64,000 nt of DNA. It comes from Bog-473 sp963800725 (GTDB lineage: Bacteria > Actinomycetota > Acidimicrobiia > Acidimicrobiales > RAAP-2). The notes below the pieces were generated by a model. It was given only the letters and a program-made list of their open reading frames with translations, had not been told where the DNA came from and did no database searches. The translations under genes were made by a program, and so were the position numbers. The stretch covers positions 124,001-188,000 of the forward strand of contig CAWDCE010000025.1 in the NCBI GenBank assembly GCA_963800725.1, given 5' to 3'. Of this stretch, positions 47,565 to 55,445 are shown piece by piece. Numbering within the stretch: the stretch's first letter is position 1; each line of letters begins with the position of its first letter.

Positions 47565-48443
47565 GTGTCCGATCAAACCCTGACCGCCGAGCCGTTCTTG
47601 GCTGGACTGTTCTTCGGCGAGTGCCCGAGGTGGCACGACGGCCGGCTCTGGTTCTCGGACTTCTTCGACCACTCGGTCCAGTCGATCACGACCGATGCAC
47701 AGCTGCGCACGGAGGTGACGCTCGACGGCGAGCCGGCCGGGATTGGCTGGCTAACAGACGGACGCCTCCTCATCAATTCCCGACTCGACCGGGCGATACT
47801 TCGCCAAGAGCCCGACGGCACCCTGGTCCGCCACGGCGACCTCAGGCCGTGGGCCACCTGGCACGCCAACGACCTGGTGGTGGCCGATAACGGTCAGGCG
47901 TACGCCGGGAACTTCGGGTTCGATCTCGACGGCCTCTACGACGGCACCGTCACCCCTGAGCAGATCACCACGGCCGCATTGATCCGAGTCGACCCCGACG
48001 GCACCAGTGCCGTGGCGGCGGATGGCCTCGAGTTCCCCAACGGCACGGTGATCACCGAGGACGCGAAGACCCTGATCATCGCGGAAAGCATGGGCGGAAA
48101 ACTCTCGGCCTTTGATCGCACCGACGACGGCACGTTGATCAACCGTCGGGTGTGGGCGGCGCTTCCCGGCATCGCTCCCGACGGGATCTGCCTGTGCGCC
48201 GACGGCACGGTGTGGGTGGCCAACGCGGCGGGCGCCGAAGCCGTCCGCGTCAAACAAGGTGGTGAGATCGTCGAACGCGTGATCACGAGCCAGGGCTGTT
48301 TCGCCGTCATGTTGGGTGGCGACGACCGCCAGACGCTCTACCTCGTGACCGCGGCATCGAGCCACGCCGCCAAGGCCCGGTCCGCCCGCAACGGTGCCAT
48401 CGAAGTGGCGCGCACCTCGGTGCCTGGAGTCGGGCGCCCCTGA
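47565..48443 (+). CDS. SMP-30/gluconolactonase-like six-bladed propeller hydrolase
   Basis: A 292-residue beta-propeller lactonase. The start GTG 47565 follows GGGAGGTG. Family landmarks are the first-strand FFGECPRWHDGRLWFSDFFD with the metal glutamate, WHANDLVVADNGQAYAGNFG near 105 (Asn/Asp ligands), LEFPNGTVITEDAKTLIIAE near 160 and GIAPDGICLCADGTVWVANA near 205 with the catalytic aspartate. Relatives hydrolyse sugar lactones or organophosphates. It is divergent from plsC and convergent with the aminotransferase. No signal peptide, so it is cytoplasmic. Confidence 0.9.
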   Translation: MSDQTLTAEPFLAGLFFGECPRWHDGRLWFSDFFDHSVQSITTDAQLRTEVTLDGEPAGIGWLTDGRLLINSRLDRAILRQEPDGTLVRHGDLRPWATWHANDLVVADNGQAYAGNFGFDLDGLYDGTVTPEQITTAALIRVDPDGTSAVAADGLEFPNGTVITEDAKTLIIAESMGGKLSAFDRTDDGTLINRRVWAALPGIAPDGICLCADGTVWVANAAGAEAVRVKQGGEIVERVITSQGCFAVMLGGDDRQTLYLVTAASSHAAKARSARNGAIEVARTSVPGVGRP

Positions 48444-48462
48444 ATCCTTGGGCCCCGCCCGC

Positions 48463-49677
48463 TCAGCCGAGTTTGGTGAGTGCTCCGCGCAGATTGCGGA
48501 CGGCTTGCCCGATGCGCTGCTCGTTCTCGATCAACGCGAACCGCACATGGCCGTCGCCCCCCGGACCGAACCCTACGCCCGGCGACGTGGCCACGTCGGC
48601 CTCGGTGATCAGGTGCTTGGCGAATTCGAGCGATCCCATCTCACGGTAGGGCTCGGGGATTGGAGCCCACACGAACATGGTGCCCTTGGGCGGGACGAGA
48701 TTCCACCCGATTCGATTCAACCCGTCGCACAACGTGTCGCGACGCGACCGGTAGATCTCGTTGATCTGCAACGGATAGTCCGGCGCCTCGTTCATCGCCA
48801 CGATGGCGGCGATCTGGATTGGCTGGAAGGTGCCGTAGTCGAGATAGGTCTTGAGTTTGGTCAGTGCCTGGACGATCTCGGCGTTACCGACCACGAAGCC
48901 CACGCGCCAACCGGCCATCGAGAAGGACTTGGTCATGGTGTACAGCTCGACGGCCACGTCCTTGGCTCCGGGGACCTGGAGGATCGACGGGGGCTCGTAG
49001 CCGTCGAATCCGATGTCGGCGTAGGCGAAGTCGTGCACCAAGACAACGTCGTGCTCGCGAGCGAAGGTGACGAGCCGCTCCATGAAGGAAAGGTCGACAC
49101 AGGCCGTGGTCGGGTTATGCGGGAATGACAGCACAATGACCCGGGGCTTGGGCCACGACTCCTCCCAGGCGTGCATCAATCCGTCGAAGAACGCATCGCC
49201 GGGGTCGGGCGCGCTCGTCCCGTCGACGTCGACCGATGGGCCGGCGAGTGGCACCTGTCGCACGTCGGCGCCGGCGAAGAGGGGACCCCAGATGTGGATG
49301 GGATACGACGGGCTCGGGACCAGGGCGGTGTCGCCCGGGCCGACCAGGACCCACATGAGGTGCGAGAAGCCTTCCTTCGCGCCAATGGTGGTGACCACTT
49401 CGGTGTCCGGGTCGATCGACACGCCGAATTTCCGTTGGTAGAGATCGGCCACCGCGCTGCGAAGTTTGGGAATACCGCGACTGGCCGAATAGCGGTGGTT
49501 GCGCGGGTTGTGGGCGGCTTCTGAGAGCTTCTCGACCGCCACGGGCGGGGACGGCAGGTCCGGGTTCCCAAATCCGAGGTCGATGACGTCATTGCCGGCC
49601 CGGCGCGAATCAGCCTTCAGATCGTTGATCGTGGCGAAGACGTAGGGCGGCAGCCCGTTGATTCGGCGGAACTCCAT
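48463..49677 (-). CDS. Class I/II PLP aminotransferase (AlaC-like)
   Basis: A 404-residue fold-type I aminotransferase, beginning MEFRRINGLPPYVFATINDL. PLP contacts are visible: IDLGFGNPDLPSPP near residue 33, SFPHNPTTACVDLSF near 185, HDFAYADIGFDGYE near 215 and the Schiff-base lysine in TMTKSFSMAGWRVGFVVG near 250. HVRFALIENEQRIGQAVRNL near 385 carries the carboxylate-binding arginine. The amino-terminal pattern (RRINGLPPYVF) is typical of AlaC, the glutamate-pyruvate aminotransferase, rather than aspartate aminotransferase. Stand-alone gene. Confidence 0.9.
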   Translation of the reverse strand: MEFRRINGLPPYVFATINDLKADSRRAGNDVIDLGFGNPDLPSPPVAVEKLSEAAHNPRNHRYSASRGIPKLRSAVADLYQRKFGVSIDPDTEVVTTIGAKEGFSHLMWVLVGPGDTALVPSPSYPIHIWGPLFAGADVRQVPLAGPSVDVDGTSAPDPGDAFFDGLMHAWEESWPKPRVIVLSFPHNPTTACVDLSFMERLVTFAREHDVVLVHDFAYADIGFDGYEPPSILQVPGAKDVAVELYTMTKSFSMAGWRVGFVVGNAEIVQALTKLKTYLDYGTFQPIQIAAIVAMNEAPDYPLQINEIYRSRRDTLCDGLNRIGWNLVPPKGTMFVWAPIPEPYREMGSLEFAKHLITEADVATSPGVGFGPGGDGHVRFALIENEQRIGQAVRNLRGALTKLG

Positions 49678-49723
49678 CTGCGAAGTCTACGACCCCCCTC
49701 GCGTGTCGCTTGACGACCCTGGG

Positions 49724-50455
49724 TCAGGGCGCACCGGTGGCGGCGCTGCGACCCGCGTCGGCCAGCGCGTCGACATCGAGGGGCCAACCAAAGATGGCCC
49801 AGGTGGCACCCGCCTGGGCCACCGCACGCACCGTCTGGGCGAGGTCCGCATCCCCGGGCGGGGGCCCGGCCCAGGTCACCTCCAGTTTCGGTTCCCCGTT
49901 CGCACGGGCGGCCACCAGCGCGGGGTCCGCGTCCCACAAGTTGAGGGCGGCGCCAGAGCGTTGTGCTTCAACAATGCGGGCCGACGGTCCCCCGGCCACC
50001 CATACCGCAATTCCCCGTGCGAGCAGCTCGGTGGCCAATGCGACCATCGCCTCGCGCCGTTCGCCGGCCGAGGGATACGGGATGCCATAGGCGCGGTTCT
50101 CCGCTTCGCTCAATCGGTCACCGGTCCCAAGTGCTGCGACCACGCGACCGGGGGCCAGCGCGTCGAGGGCGATGAACTGGGAGAGGAGGACTTCGCTCGG
50201 CACCAAGCCGATCCGGGCCACCAGAGTCCCGAAATACGGACCACCGCCGGGGGTGGGCGCAGCCGTGGTCGAAGCGGCCAAGGCGGCGAGGACGGGAAAG
50301 GGTGCGAGGGCGGGGCGCTCGGGCTGGCCCATTGGCCAGAGGTGGTCGTAACAAAACACGCCGTCGACCCCGGCGGCGAACGCGCGGGCTGCAGCGTCCA
50401 TGGCGTCGTTCGGTGTTTCACGAAAGGTCGGGAGCACCACCCCGGTGCGGATCAC
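49724..50455 (-). CDS. Luciferase-like (LLM) oxidoreductase, short form
   Basis: A 243-residue TIM-barrel flavin/F420 enzyme, shorter than the usual 300-plus. GTG 50455 starts VIRTGVVLPTFRETPNDAMD. GVDGVFCYDHLWPMGQPERP near 30-50 and GRVVAALGTGDRLSEAENRA near 105 fit the family. The C-terminal portion (AVWVAGGPSARIVEAQRSGA) is compressed. It overlaps the stop of the ROK kinase gene by GTGA, so the longer 471-residue reading from 51139 is an artefact. It forms a coupled chain SRPBCC-ROK-LLM. Substrate unknown. Confidence 0.82.
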   Translation of the reverse strand: MIRTGVVLPTFRETPNDAMDAAARAFAAGVDGVFCYDHLWPMGQPERPALAPFPVLAALAASTTAAPTPGGGPYFGTLVARIGLVPSEVLLSQFIALDALAPGRVVAALGTGDRLSEAENRAYGIPYPSAGERREAMVALATELLARGIAVWVAGGPSARIVEAQRSGAALNLWDADPALVAARANGEPKLEVTWAGPPPGDADLAQTVRAVAQAGATWAIFGWPLDVDALADAGRSAATGAP

Positions 50456-51465
50456 CAGATCGACCCGCGCCGTGCCGCGAACGCCGCCCCCACCGCACCC
50501 GCCCCTTCTCCAAATCTCGCCGCAACAATGGCCGCAAGCTCTCGGCCGGTCCCGCCCTCGACCAAGGCCGCGAACGACGTACGAGCGGCATCGAGCCAGA
50601 GCGATGCCGCACCGATCAAGCCTCCGCCGAGCACAATGCACCCGGGGTCGAGCACGCACACCAGGTTGGCCAGACCGAAGCCGACCCACCAGCCCACCTG
50701 TTCGACCACCGCCGCCGCGGCAGCGTCGCCCGCCAGGGCGGCGGCCGTCACGTCCTCGCCGCGGACCCGCTCGGGATCGCCCCCGGCCCCCGCCACGACG
50801 TCGACTAATCGGCCCGCCAGCGCGGCCTCCCGGGCGGCCAGCCCCAGTCCCCCGCCCGAGGCGTAGCGCTCCCAGCACCCACGCCGCCCGCACGGGCACG
50901 GGGGCCCGGCCGGATCCACCACCATGTGCCCGATCTCGCCCGCGAAGCCACCGGCGCCGACCACGACCCGTCCGTCGACGATCACCCCGCCGCCTATACC
51001 GGTCCCGAGGGTCACCATGAGGACCTGGTCGTTGCCTTGCGCCGCACCGAGTTGGTGCTCGGCCAGTGCGGCCAGATTGGCGTCGTTCTCGACGAGCAAC
51101 CGGCGTCCGGGCAGTTCTCGGGTCAACAGATCGCGCCAATCAGCGCCGTGGCCCTGGGGAAGATTGGGTGAAAAGCGCAGTCGGCCATCACGATCCATCA
51201 TGCCGGGAACCCCGACCCCGATCGGCGCCGGATTTGCGCGCGCTGACGAGCCCAAGGTGGCGTCGAGTCGGGCCACCACCTCGGCCACCGCAAAAGCCAC
51301 GTCCCGACCGGCCGGCGCGCCGTCGATGCCTAAGGGCGTGGGGACGCGGGCCTCGGCGAGGGTCTCGTTGGTGGCGTCGAGGGCGACGCCGAGCACCTTG
51401 GTCCCACCTATGTCGACACCGAGAGCGACACCGGCGCTGGCCGACGGGTCGCCGCTCGGGGTCAC
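50452..51465 (-). CDS. ROK family sugar kinase (glucokinase-like)
   Basis: A 337-residue ROK kinase. The phosphate loop VALGVDIGGTKVLGVALD is at residue 13. GVGVPGMMDRDGRLRFSPNL is near 95, and LVENDANLAALAEHQLGAAQ with the catalytic aspartate near 130. The ROK zinc site GEIGHMVVDPAGPPCPCGRR followed by GCWERYASG is near 190. It phosphorylates glucose or a related sugar, with ATP or polyphosphate. GTG 51465 overlaps the SRPBCC stop (GTGA), so the reading extending to 51834 is not the native start. No helix-turn-helix domain, so an enzyme rather than a NagC-type repressor. Confidence 0.9.
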   Translation of the reverse strand: MTPSGDPSASAGVALGVDIGGTKVLGVALDATNETLAEARVPTPLGIDGAPAGRDVAFAVAEVVARLDATLGSSARANPAPIGVGVPGMMDRDGRLRFSPNLPQGHGADWRDLLTRELPGRRLLVENDANLAALAEHQLGAAQGNDQVLMVTLGTGIGGGVIVDGRVVVGAGGFAGEIGHMVVDPAGPPCPCGRRGCWERYASGGGLGLAAREAALAGRLVDVVAGAGGDPERVRGEDVTAAALAGDAAAAAVVEQVGWWVGFGLANLVCVLDPGCIVLGGGLIGAASLWLDAARTSFAALVEGGTGRELAAIVAARFGEGAGAVGAAFAARRGSIW

Positions 51466-51907
51466 GATGCCGACTCGACCCGCGCTTTCAATTCCCGCAA
51501 GGCGGTCGACATGATGCGGCTCTGCGCGCGCGATCTTGATGAAGCCTGGAATCGGCACCCGAAGTTCGACTTCGAGGTGATAGGTCACCTCGGTGCCCGA
51601 ACCTTGCGCGGCATCGAAGACGTAGCTCCCGTCAAGCTTGGTGGTGATGTCGCCTTTGGTGAGCTTCCACGAAAGAATTTCGTGGCGCCTCAGAAAAGTC
51701 GTAGGCCAAGGTGTAGCTCGTGCTGCGCCCGAAGGCCGCGGCCCGAAAGTTGACCAGCAGCGGGCGCTCTTGGGCGTCGCGTTCGAGGACGGTGATCTCT
51801 TTGATGTCCGCAGCCCAGTCCGCATAGCGCTCAATGTCCGCGACGACCTCGAAGCATCGCTCAGGCGAGGCCGAAACCGACATGTGTTCTGTGGCCTGAT
51901 CCGCCAC
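51462..51907 (-). CDS. SRPBCC/polyketide-cyclase-like ligand-binding protein (two frame changes)
   Basis: A START-like helix-grip protein of about 148 residues. GTG 51907 starts MADQATEHMSVSASPERCFE, then VVADIERYADWAADIKEITV, the standard SRPBCC opening. A frame change near 51680 leads to EILSWKLTKGDITTKLDGSY and EVTYHLEVELRVPIPGFIKI. A second near 51520 gives SRIMSTALRELKARVESAS and a stop at 51462, overlapping the ROK start (GTGA). Family members bind hydrophobic ligands or coenzyme Q-like lipids. The position upstream of a kinase and LLM enzyme gives no specific role. Confidence 0.75.
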
Positions 51908-51960
51908 GGCTCTGATCGTCCTTTCCTCAGTCCCCAGCCGCGGTCACGGCGAGGGAGCAG

Positions 51961-53106
51961 TCAGCCTGCCACTTCCTCCAATGTGTGGGCCAGCCTAGAA
52001 GCGAGAACGTCGAAGTCGAAGGATGCCACTACCCGCTGGCGCGCCGCCTCGCCCATCCGCCTGGCCCGATCGGGGTCTGCGAGCAGCTCACGCAGGGCTT
52101 TCGCCACCGAACCGGGGTCTTGTGGTTGTGCCACCACCAGGCCCGTTTCCCCGTCGATCACCGCCTCCGCGGCTCCCCCGCTCAGCCCTGCGACCTGGGG
52201 AACCCCGGCGGCGGCGGCCTCGAGGAAGACGATCCCGAACCCCTCTTGCTCGAGCCCGAACCAGCGATTGCGACAAGCCATGACGAAGACATCGGCCGCG
52301 CCGAGCAACGCCGACCGGTCCGAATCGCTCAAGCGCCCGAGCATGAACACCGGTGCCACGGCGTGGCGCGCTTGACGCTCGAGTGCGCCGAGCGAGCGCC
52401 CGACGCCCCCGATGGCCACCACCAGGTCGGGGTAGGACGGCACCAGGCGCTCTGCCGCGCGAATCAGGACATCCATGCCCTTGCGCGGCACCAACCGAGA
52501 GATGCTGACCACCAGCGGACCTTCGGTCGGGAGCCCCAAGTGCCGCCGGGCCGCCTGACGATCGGCCGTCGACATGGGGGTGATGTCCTCGACGTCGACC
52601 CCGGGGGGGATCTCGATCACCCGCGGATCGAGGTCGCCTGCCGCACGCTGCCCCTCGGCCGCGGGATAGCCGCCGGCCGAGATGACCACCGACGCGGAGC
52701 GCAAGACGTGGGCGAGGGCCGATCGGGCGACAGGGATCCGACCGGGCACCGTCACCTCGGCGCCGTGGAGAATCACTCCATAGGGGACACCGAGGCGGGG
52801 TCCGAGCAGACCGAGGGGCAGGGCCGGGTCGAGCAGCACGAAGTCGATGCCGTGTTGGGCGATCGCGCTGCGCACCCGACCCAACGCGGCGGGGGTCGGG
52901 AAGAACAGGATCGATTCGTCGACCCGCTCGATCCGGATCCCGAGCTTTGCCTGGGATTCGTCGAAGGCGGGTGCATCGGGGTCCGACGACGCGGTGAGCA
53001 CCACGAAAGACGCAGGATCGAGGCGCTTCCACAGGTCCCACAGGTAGTTCTGAATCCCCCCCACCTTCGGTGGGAAGTCATTGGTCACCAAGAGATGTCG
53101 TTTCAC
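51961..53106 (-). CDS. GT4 glycosyltransferase, PimB-like
   Basis: A 381-residue GT-B glycosyltransferase. GTG 53106 starts KRHLLVTNDFPPKVGGIQNY, the conserved opening of phosphatidylinositol mannosyltransferases. LHGAEVTVPGRIPV is near 115, EIPPGVDVEDITPM near 165 and VSISRLVPRKGMDVLIRAAE near 200. The nucleotide-sugar motif EGFGIVFLEAAAAG near 290 has the paired glutamates (E-x7-E). This matches PimB', which adds the second mannose to phosphatidylinositol mannosides. In lineages without such lipids it would glycosylate another cell-surface lipid. Acts at the inner membrane face. Confidence 0.88.
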   Translation of the reverse strand: MKRHLLVTNDFPPKVGGIQNYLWDLWKRLDPASFVVLTASSDPDAPAFDESQAKLGIRIERVDESILFFPTPAALGRVRSAIAQHGIDFVLLDPALPLGLLGPRLGVPYGVILHGAEVTVPGRIPVARSALAHVLRSASVVISAGGYPAAEGQRAAGDLDPRVIEIPPGVDVEDITPMSTADRQAARRHLGLPTEGPLVVSISRLVPRKGMDVLIRAAERLVPSYPDLVVAIGGVGRSLGALERQARHAVAPVFMLGRLSDSDRSALLGAADVFVMACRNRWFGLEQEGFGIVFLEAAAAGVPQVAGLSGGAAEAVIDGETGLVVAQPQDPGSVAKALRELLADPDRARRMGEAARQRVVASFDFDVLASRLAHTLEEVAG

Positions 53107-53151
53107 GCGTCGCCGACCATAGTGAGCAGGCGAGTGGCGCCAGTCCGACGA

Positions 53152-53361
53152 CTACCCCGCCCGTGTGCTGAAGCGCAGCGAGGGCACCAGTCCGGCCCGC
53201 TCGAGCATGCGCATGGCCCGGGCCTCGTCGGCGTCGATGACCAGTGCGTCGTCGGGCTCTCTTTCCAAGAGGAAGCTGACGACACAGTCGTCGCAGGAAT
53301 TCGTCCCTTGCAGCTGGCAGCAGTCACAGTCAATGGTGAGTGACGCGGTCGATTCGGCCAT
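53152..53361 (-). CDS. Conserved small cysteine-rich protein
   Basis: A 69-residue protein, MAESTASLTIDCDCCQLQGT, with cysteines at residues 12, 14, 15, 23 and 26 (C-x-CC-x7-C-x2-C), followed by VVSFLLEREPDDALVIDADE. The cysteine cluster suggests a small zinc- or iron-binding module. The pattern CDCCxxQGT..CDDCVV is, in my recollection, widespread in actinobacteria beside unrelated genes, with no known role. ATG 53361 has protein-like sequence from the first codon. Between the glycosyltransferase and a thioredoxin-like gene, all on the same strand. Confidence 0.8.
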   Translation of the reverse strand: MAESTASLTIDCDCCQLQGTNSCDDCVVSFLLEREPDDALVIDADEARAMRMLERAGLVPSLRFSTRAG

Positions 53362-53484
53362 GGTGACAACCCTCCGTACCTGGGCCTCGCTGGCCCTTGT
53401 GGATTCTGTGTGGGCTCAGCATGACAAGGGGGTGTGACACCCGCGCCGCGAGGGCCACATCGGCGCGGGCGCTCCGATGCGCCA

Positions 53485-53979
53485 TCACGGTGTTGCGGTG
53501 GCCTCGAGGGCGTGACGTACCAGTGCTTCGGTTTCGCTGACGCCCCAGGCGACGCCTTCGGTGCGGACTTCGGTGCCGATCACCAGCACGAAGAAGGGAG
53601 GGCCGCTCACTCGATAGTGGCGGTAGACCTGCGAGCTCATCACGACTTCGACCCCTGGTGCGGCCGCCGAGAGTTGGGCGATGGCCTCGATGTCCTCTTG
53701 GTCGGGGCCCTGGGTGACGATCACGACGCTTGCACTTGTCCCGAGGGATCCGTCCAATGCCGGGGCGCCCGTCCAAAAATCGGCACAGCCCGAGCAGCTC
53801 GACGACAAGAACAGCAGCAGCACCGGCTCGTCGGCACCGATGACTTCGACGCGCCGTCGATCCCCATCGGGGGCCACCCCCTCGACGTCGGCTCCCGTCG
53901 TGGCGGGATGGTCTCGATAGGTCGGGATTGGACGGAGTCGGCGCAGCAGCTCGTCGGGTGGCGCCCCTGGCTCGGTCAC
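53485..53979 (-). CDS. Thioredoxin-like protein
   Basis: A 164-residue thioredoxin-fold protein. GTG 53979 starts VTEPGAPPDELLRRLRPIPT and overlaps the stop of the zinc-ribbon gene (GTGA). The redox motif VLLLFLSSSCSGCADFWTGA (CSGC) is near residue 60 and the cis-proline in VSGPPFFVLVIG near 130. No signal peptide or membrane anchor is visible, unlike the membrane-anchored MauD/TlpA relatives. It may reduce or monitor a neighbouring cysteine protein, such as the zinc-ribbon or the CDCC protein. That link is inference from adjacency. Confidence 0.8.
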   Translation of the reverse strand: MTEPGAPPDELLRRLRPIPTYRDHPATTGADVEGVAPDGDRRRVEVIGADEPVLLLFLSSSCSGCADFWTGAPALDGSLGTSASVVIVTQGPDQEDIEAIAQLSAAAPGVEVVMSSQVYRHYRVSGPPFFVLVIGTEVRTEGVAWGVSETEALVRHALEATATP

Positions 53980-54245
53980 CGAGCTGGTGACGTCGTGCCC
54001 GGTTCTTGGTGCTCGGTGTCGCGGGCAGGTTCGTCCGCCCCATCTTCGAGCTCGACCACGCTGTTGCCGTGGCCGCACCAGCGGCAGACGACCTCGTCGA
54101 CCGAACGTGACAGCACCACCTCATCTTCGACGTGGAGATCACCCCCGACGCTGTAATGGTGGAACGCCTTCGTGGTCTTGGTGGTCGTCACGTCAAACCT
54201 GGTCAGGTTCCCACAGCCGTCGCAGCGGTATCGGGGGTCGCTCAT
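53976..54245 (-). CDS. Small zinc-ribbon protein
   Basis: An 89-residue protein, MSDPRYRCDGCGNLTRFDVT, with two CxxC knuckles: CDGC at residues 8-11 and CRWC at about 53-56 (DEVVCRWCGHGNSVVEL). These are spaced as in zinc ribbons. The middle segment KAFHHYSVGGDLHVEDEVVL is beta-rich. ATG 54245 overlaps the preceding PH/SHOCT open frame (ATGA), and its stop overlaps the thioredoxin-like start, so three genes form a translationally coupled unit. Function unknown. Confidence 0.8.
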   Translation of the reverse strand: MSDPRYRCDGCGNLTRFDVTTTKTTKAFHHYSVGGDLHVEDEVVLSRSVDEVVCRWCGHGNSVVELEDGADEPARDTEHQEPGTTSPAR

Positions 54246-55051
54246 GGCCACCACGGTAGTCGCCGCCCGGCGGTCCCAAATCTGAGCCAAGCGATCAAAT
54301 GCGGTCCAGCAATTGCTGCCTTCTTGGCCGCAAACTCGTCCTCCGAAAGGATCCCACGCTGTCGTAGATCGTCCAGCTCGATGAGGCGGTCGCGGATCTG
54401 TTCATGGGTGGCGCCGCCAGAGGCAGCCGGCGTCACCACTTGGGCCTCGGGCATCGGGGTTGGCGCGGCAGCGAGGCCGTGCGGTGGAGTGATATCGGCT
54501 GCCGGATCGACAAAGGATCTCGGTGCCGATGTCGGCGGCGCCTCGGTGTAGAGGTCGGTCCGATGGCGGTCCACCAGCGCGTCGATCTGCGCGTTGACCA
54601 CACGCTGGAACACCAACGGCTTGGCGACGTCTTCGATCACCAACGAATCATCGTCGCCTTGGACGTCGAGGATCAGACGACCGACCCCGAACACGCGCTC
54701 CCACAGGCGTTGCGAGGTGTTGACCTCGGTGACCCGCTGCAGCCGCAGCTGGAGGGTGTTGCGTTCAAGGACCCCGCGCCGCACGATGATCCGGGTCGTG
54801 GTGAGCGCAATGATGTAGTTGCGCCAGCGGAACATCCGACCAAGAAACCACAGCACCGGGATGGCGGCGATAATCAAGAGCGGATAGGTCACCACGGCCG
54901 TCGCATGTTTCCCGAGCGCGACCAGGGCGATGCTGATGCCGATCACCACCACCGCACCGATGATGAGCGGCCAGACGAAGAAAACCCAGTGGGGCCGCAT
55001 CTCGACCACGATGTCCTCGTCATCGCCGAGCAATTTGCGGGGCAGCGGCAT
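54242..55051 (-). CDS. Membrane PH-domain protein with C-terminal SHOCT motif
   Basis: A 269-residue protein: MPLPRKLLGDDEDIVVEMRP, two membrane segments (FFVWPLIIGAVVVIGISIAL and VTYPLLIIAAIPVLWFLG), then a bacterial PH (bPH2) domain (YIIALTTTRIIVRRGVLERN) and a disordered proline/alanine linker. The SHOCT oligomerisation motif DRLIELDDLRQRGILSEDEF lies near the end. The last 25 residues (after AAKKAA) look unnatural: one frame change near 54318 would give LLDRI and a stop at 54295, the usual SHOCT ending. The longer frame instead overlaps the zinc-ribbon ATG. Probable membrane-stress or secretion accessory; no specific role known. Confidence 0.82.
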   Translation of the reverse strand: MPLPRKLLGDDEDIVVEMRPHWVFFVWPLIIGAVVVIGISIALVALGKHATAVVTYPLLIIAAIPVLWFLGRMFRWRNYIIALTTTRIIVRRGVLERNTLQLRLQRVTEVNTSQRLWERVFGVGRLILDVQGDDDSLVIEDVAKPLVFQRVVNAQIDALVDRHRTDLYTEAPPTSAPRSFVDPAADITPPHGLAAAPTPMPEAQVVTPAASGGATHEQIRDRLIELDDLRQRGILSEDEFAAKKAAIAGPHLIAWLRFGTAGRRLPWWP

Positions 55052-55118
55052 GGTCCCCAGCGTAATGGCGCATGAGGCCCGGTCCCTGCCAAAACAGTTT
55101 CGCCCTACCCTAAAGACC

Positions 55119-55427
55119 ATGCCGTTCACCGAAGTCGCACCCGATGAGATACGTGCCCGCCTGGCCAGAGGGGACGATGTATTCCTCCTCGACGTGCGCG
55201 AGCCCGACGAAGTGGCCGAGTGGGCCTACCCCATCGGCGTCAACATCCCATTGGGCCAGCTCGCCGACCGCCTCAGCGAGCTGCCGAGCGACACCACCAT
55301 CGTCGTGGCCTGCCATGTCGGCGGTCGTTCGGCCATGGCGGCCGAGGCCCTGTCCAAGTCGGGCTGGACGACGGAGAACCTGACCGGTGGCGCGGTGGCC
55401 TGGGTGGCCACCGAGCCCGACGTCTAG
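55119..55427 (+). CDS. Rhodanese-domain sulfurtransferase
   Basis: A 102-residue single rhodanese domain starting at ATG 55119 (MPFTEVAPDEIRARLARGDD). LLDVREPDEVAEWAYPIGVN near residue 23 and the active-site loop VVACHVGGRSAMAAEALSKS near 63, with the catalytic cysteine in CHVGGRS, are complete. It carries sulfur as a persulfide. It lies beside the sulfur/methionine block (55.4-61 kb), which may be meaningful, though such domains are common. Divergent from the PH/SHOCT gene and convergent with the SsuD-like gene. Confidence 0.9.
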   Translation: MPFTEVAPDEIRARLARGDDVFLLDVREPDEVAEWAYPIGVNIPLGQLADRLSELPSDTTIVVACHVGGRSAMAAEALSKSGWTTENLTGGAVAWVATEPDV

Positions 55428-55445
55428 GCGCGTTCGGGCGGAGCG

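Noticed and set aside
50452..51834. 460-codon frame suggesting an SRPBCC-ROK fusion
   Set aside because: The SRPBCC part has its own frame-shifted end with a stop at 51462 that overlaps the ROK GTG start, so two genes are more likely.
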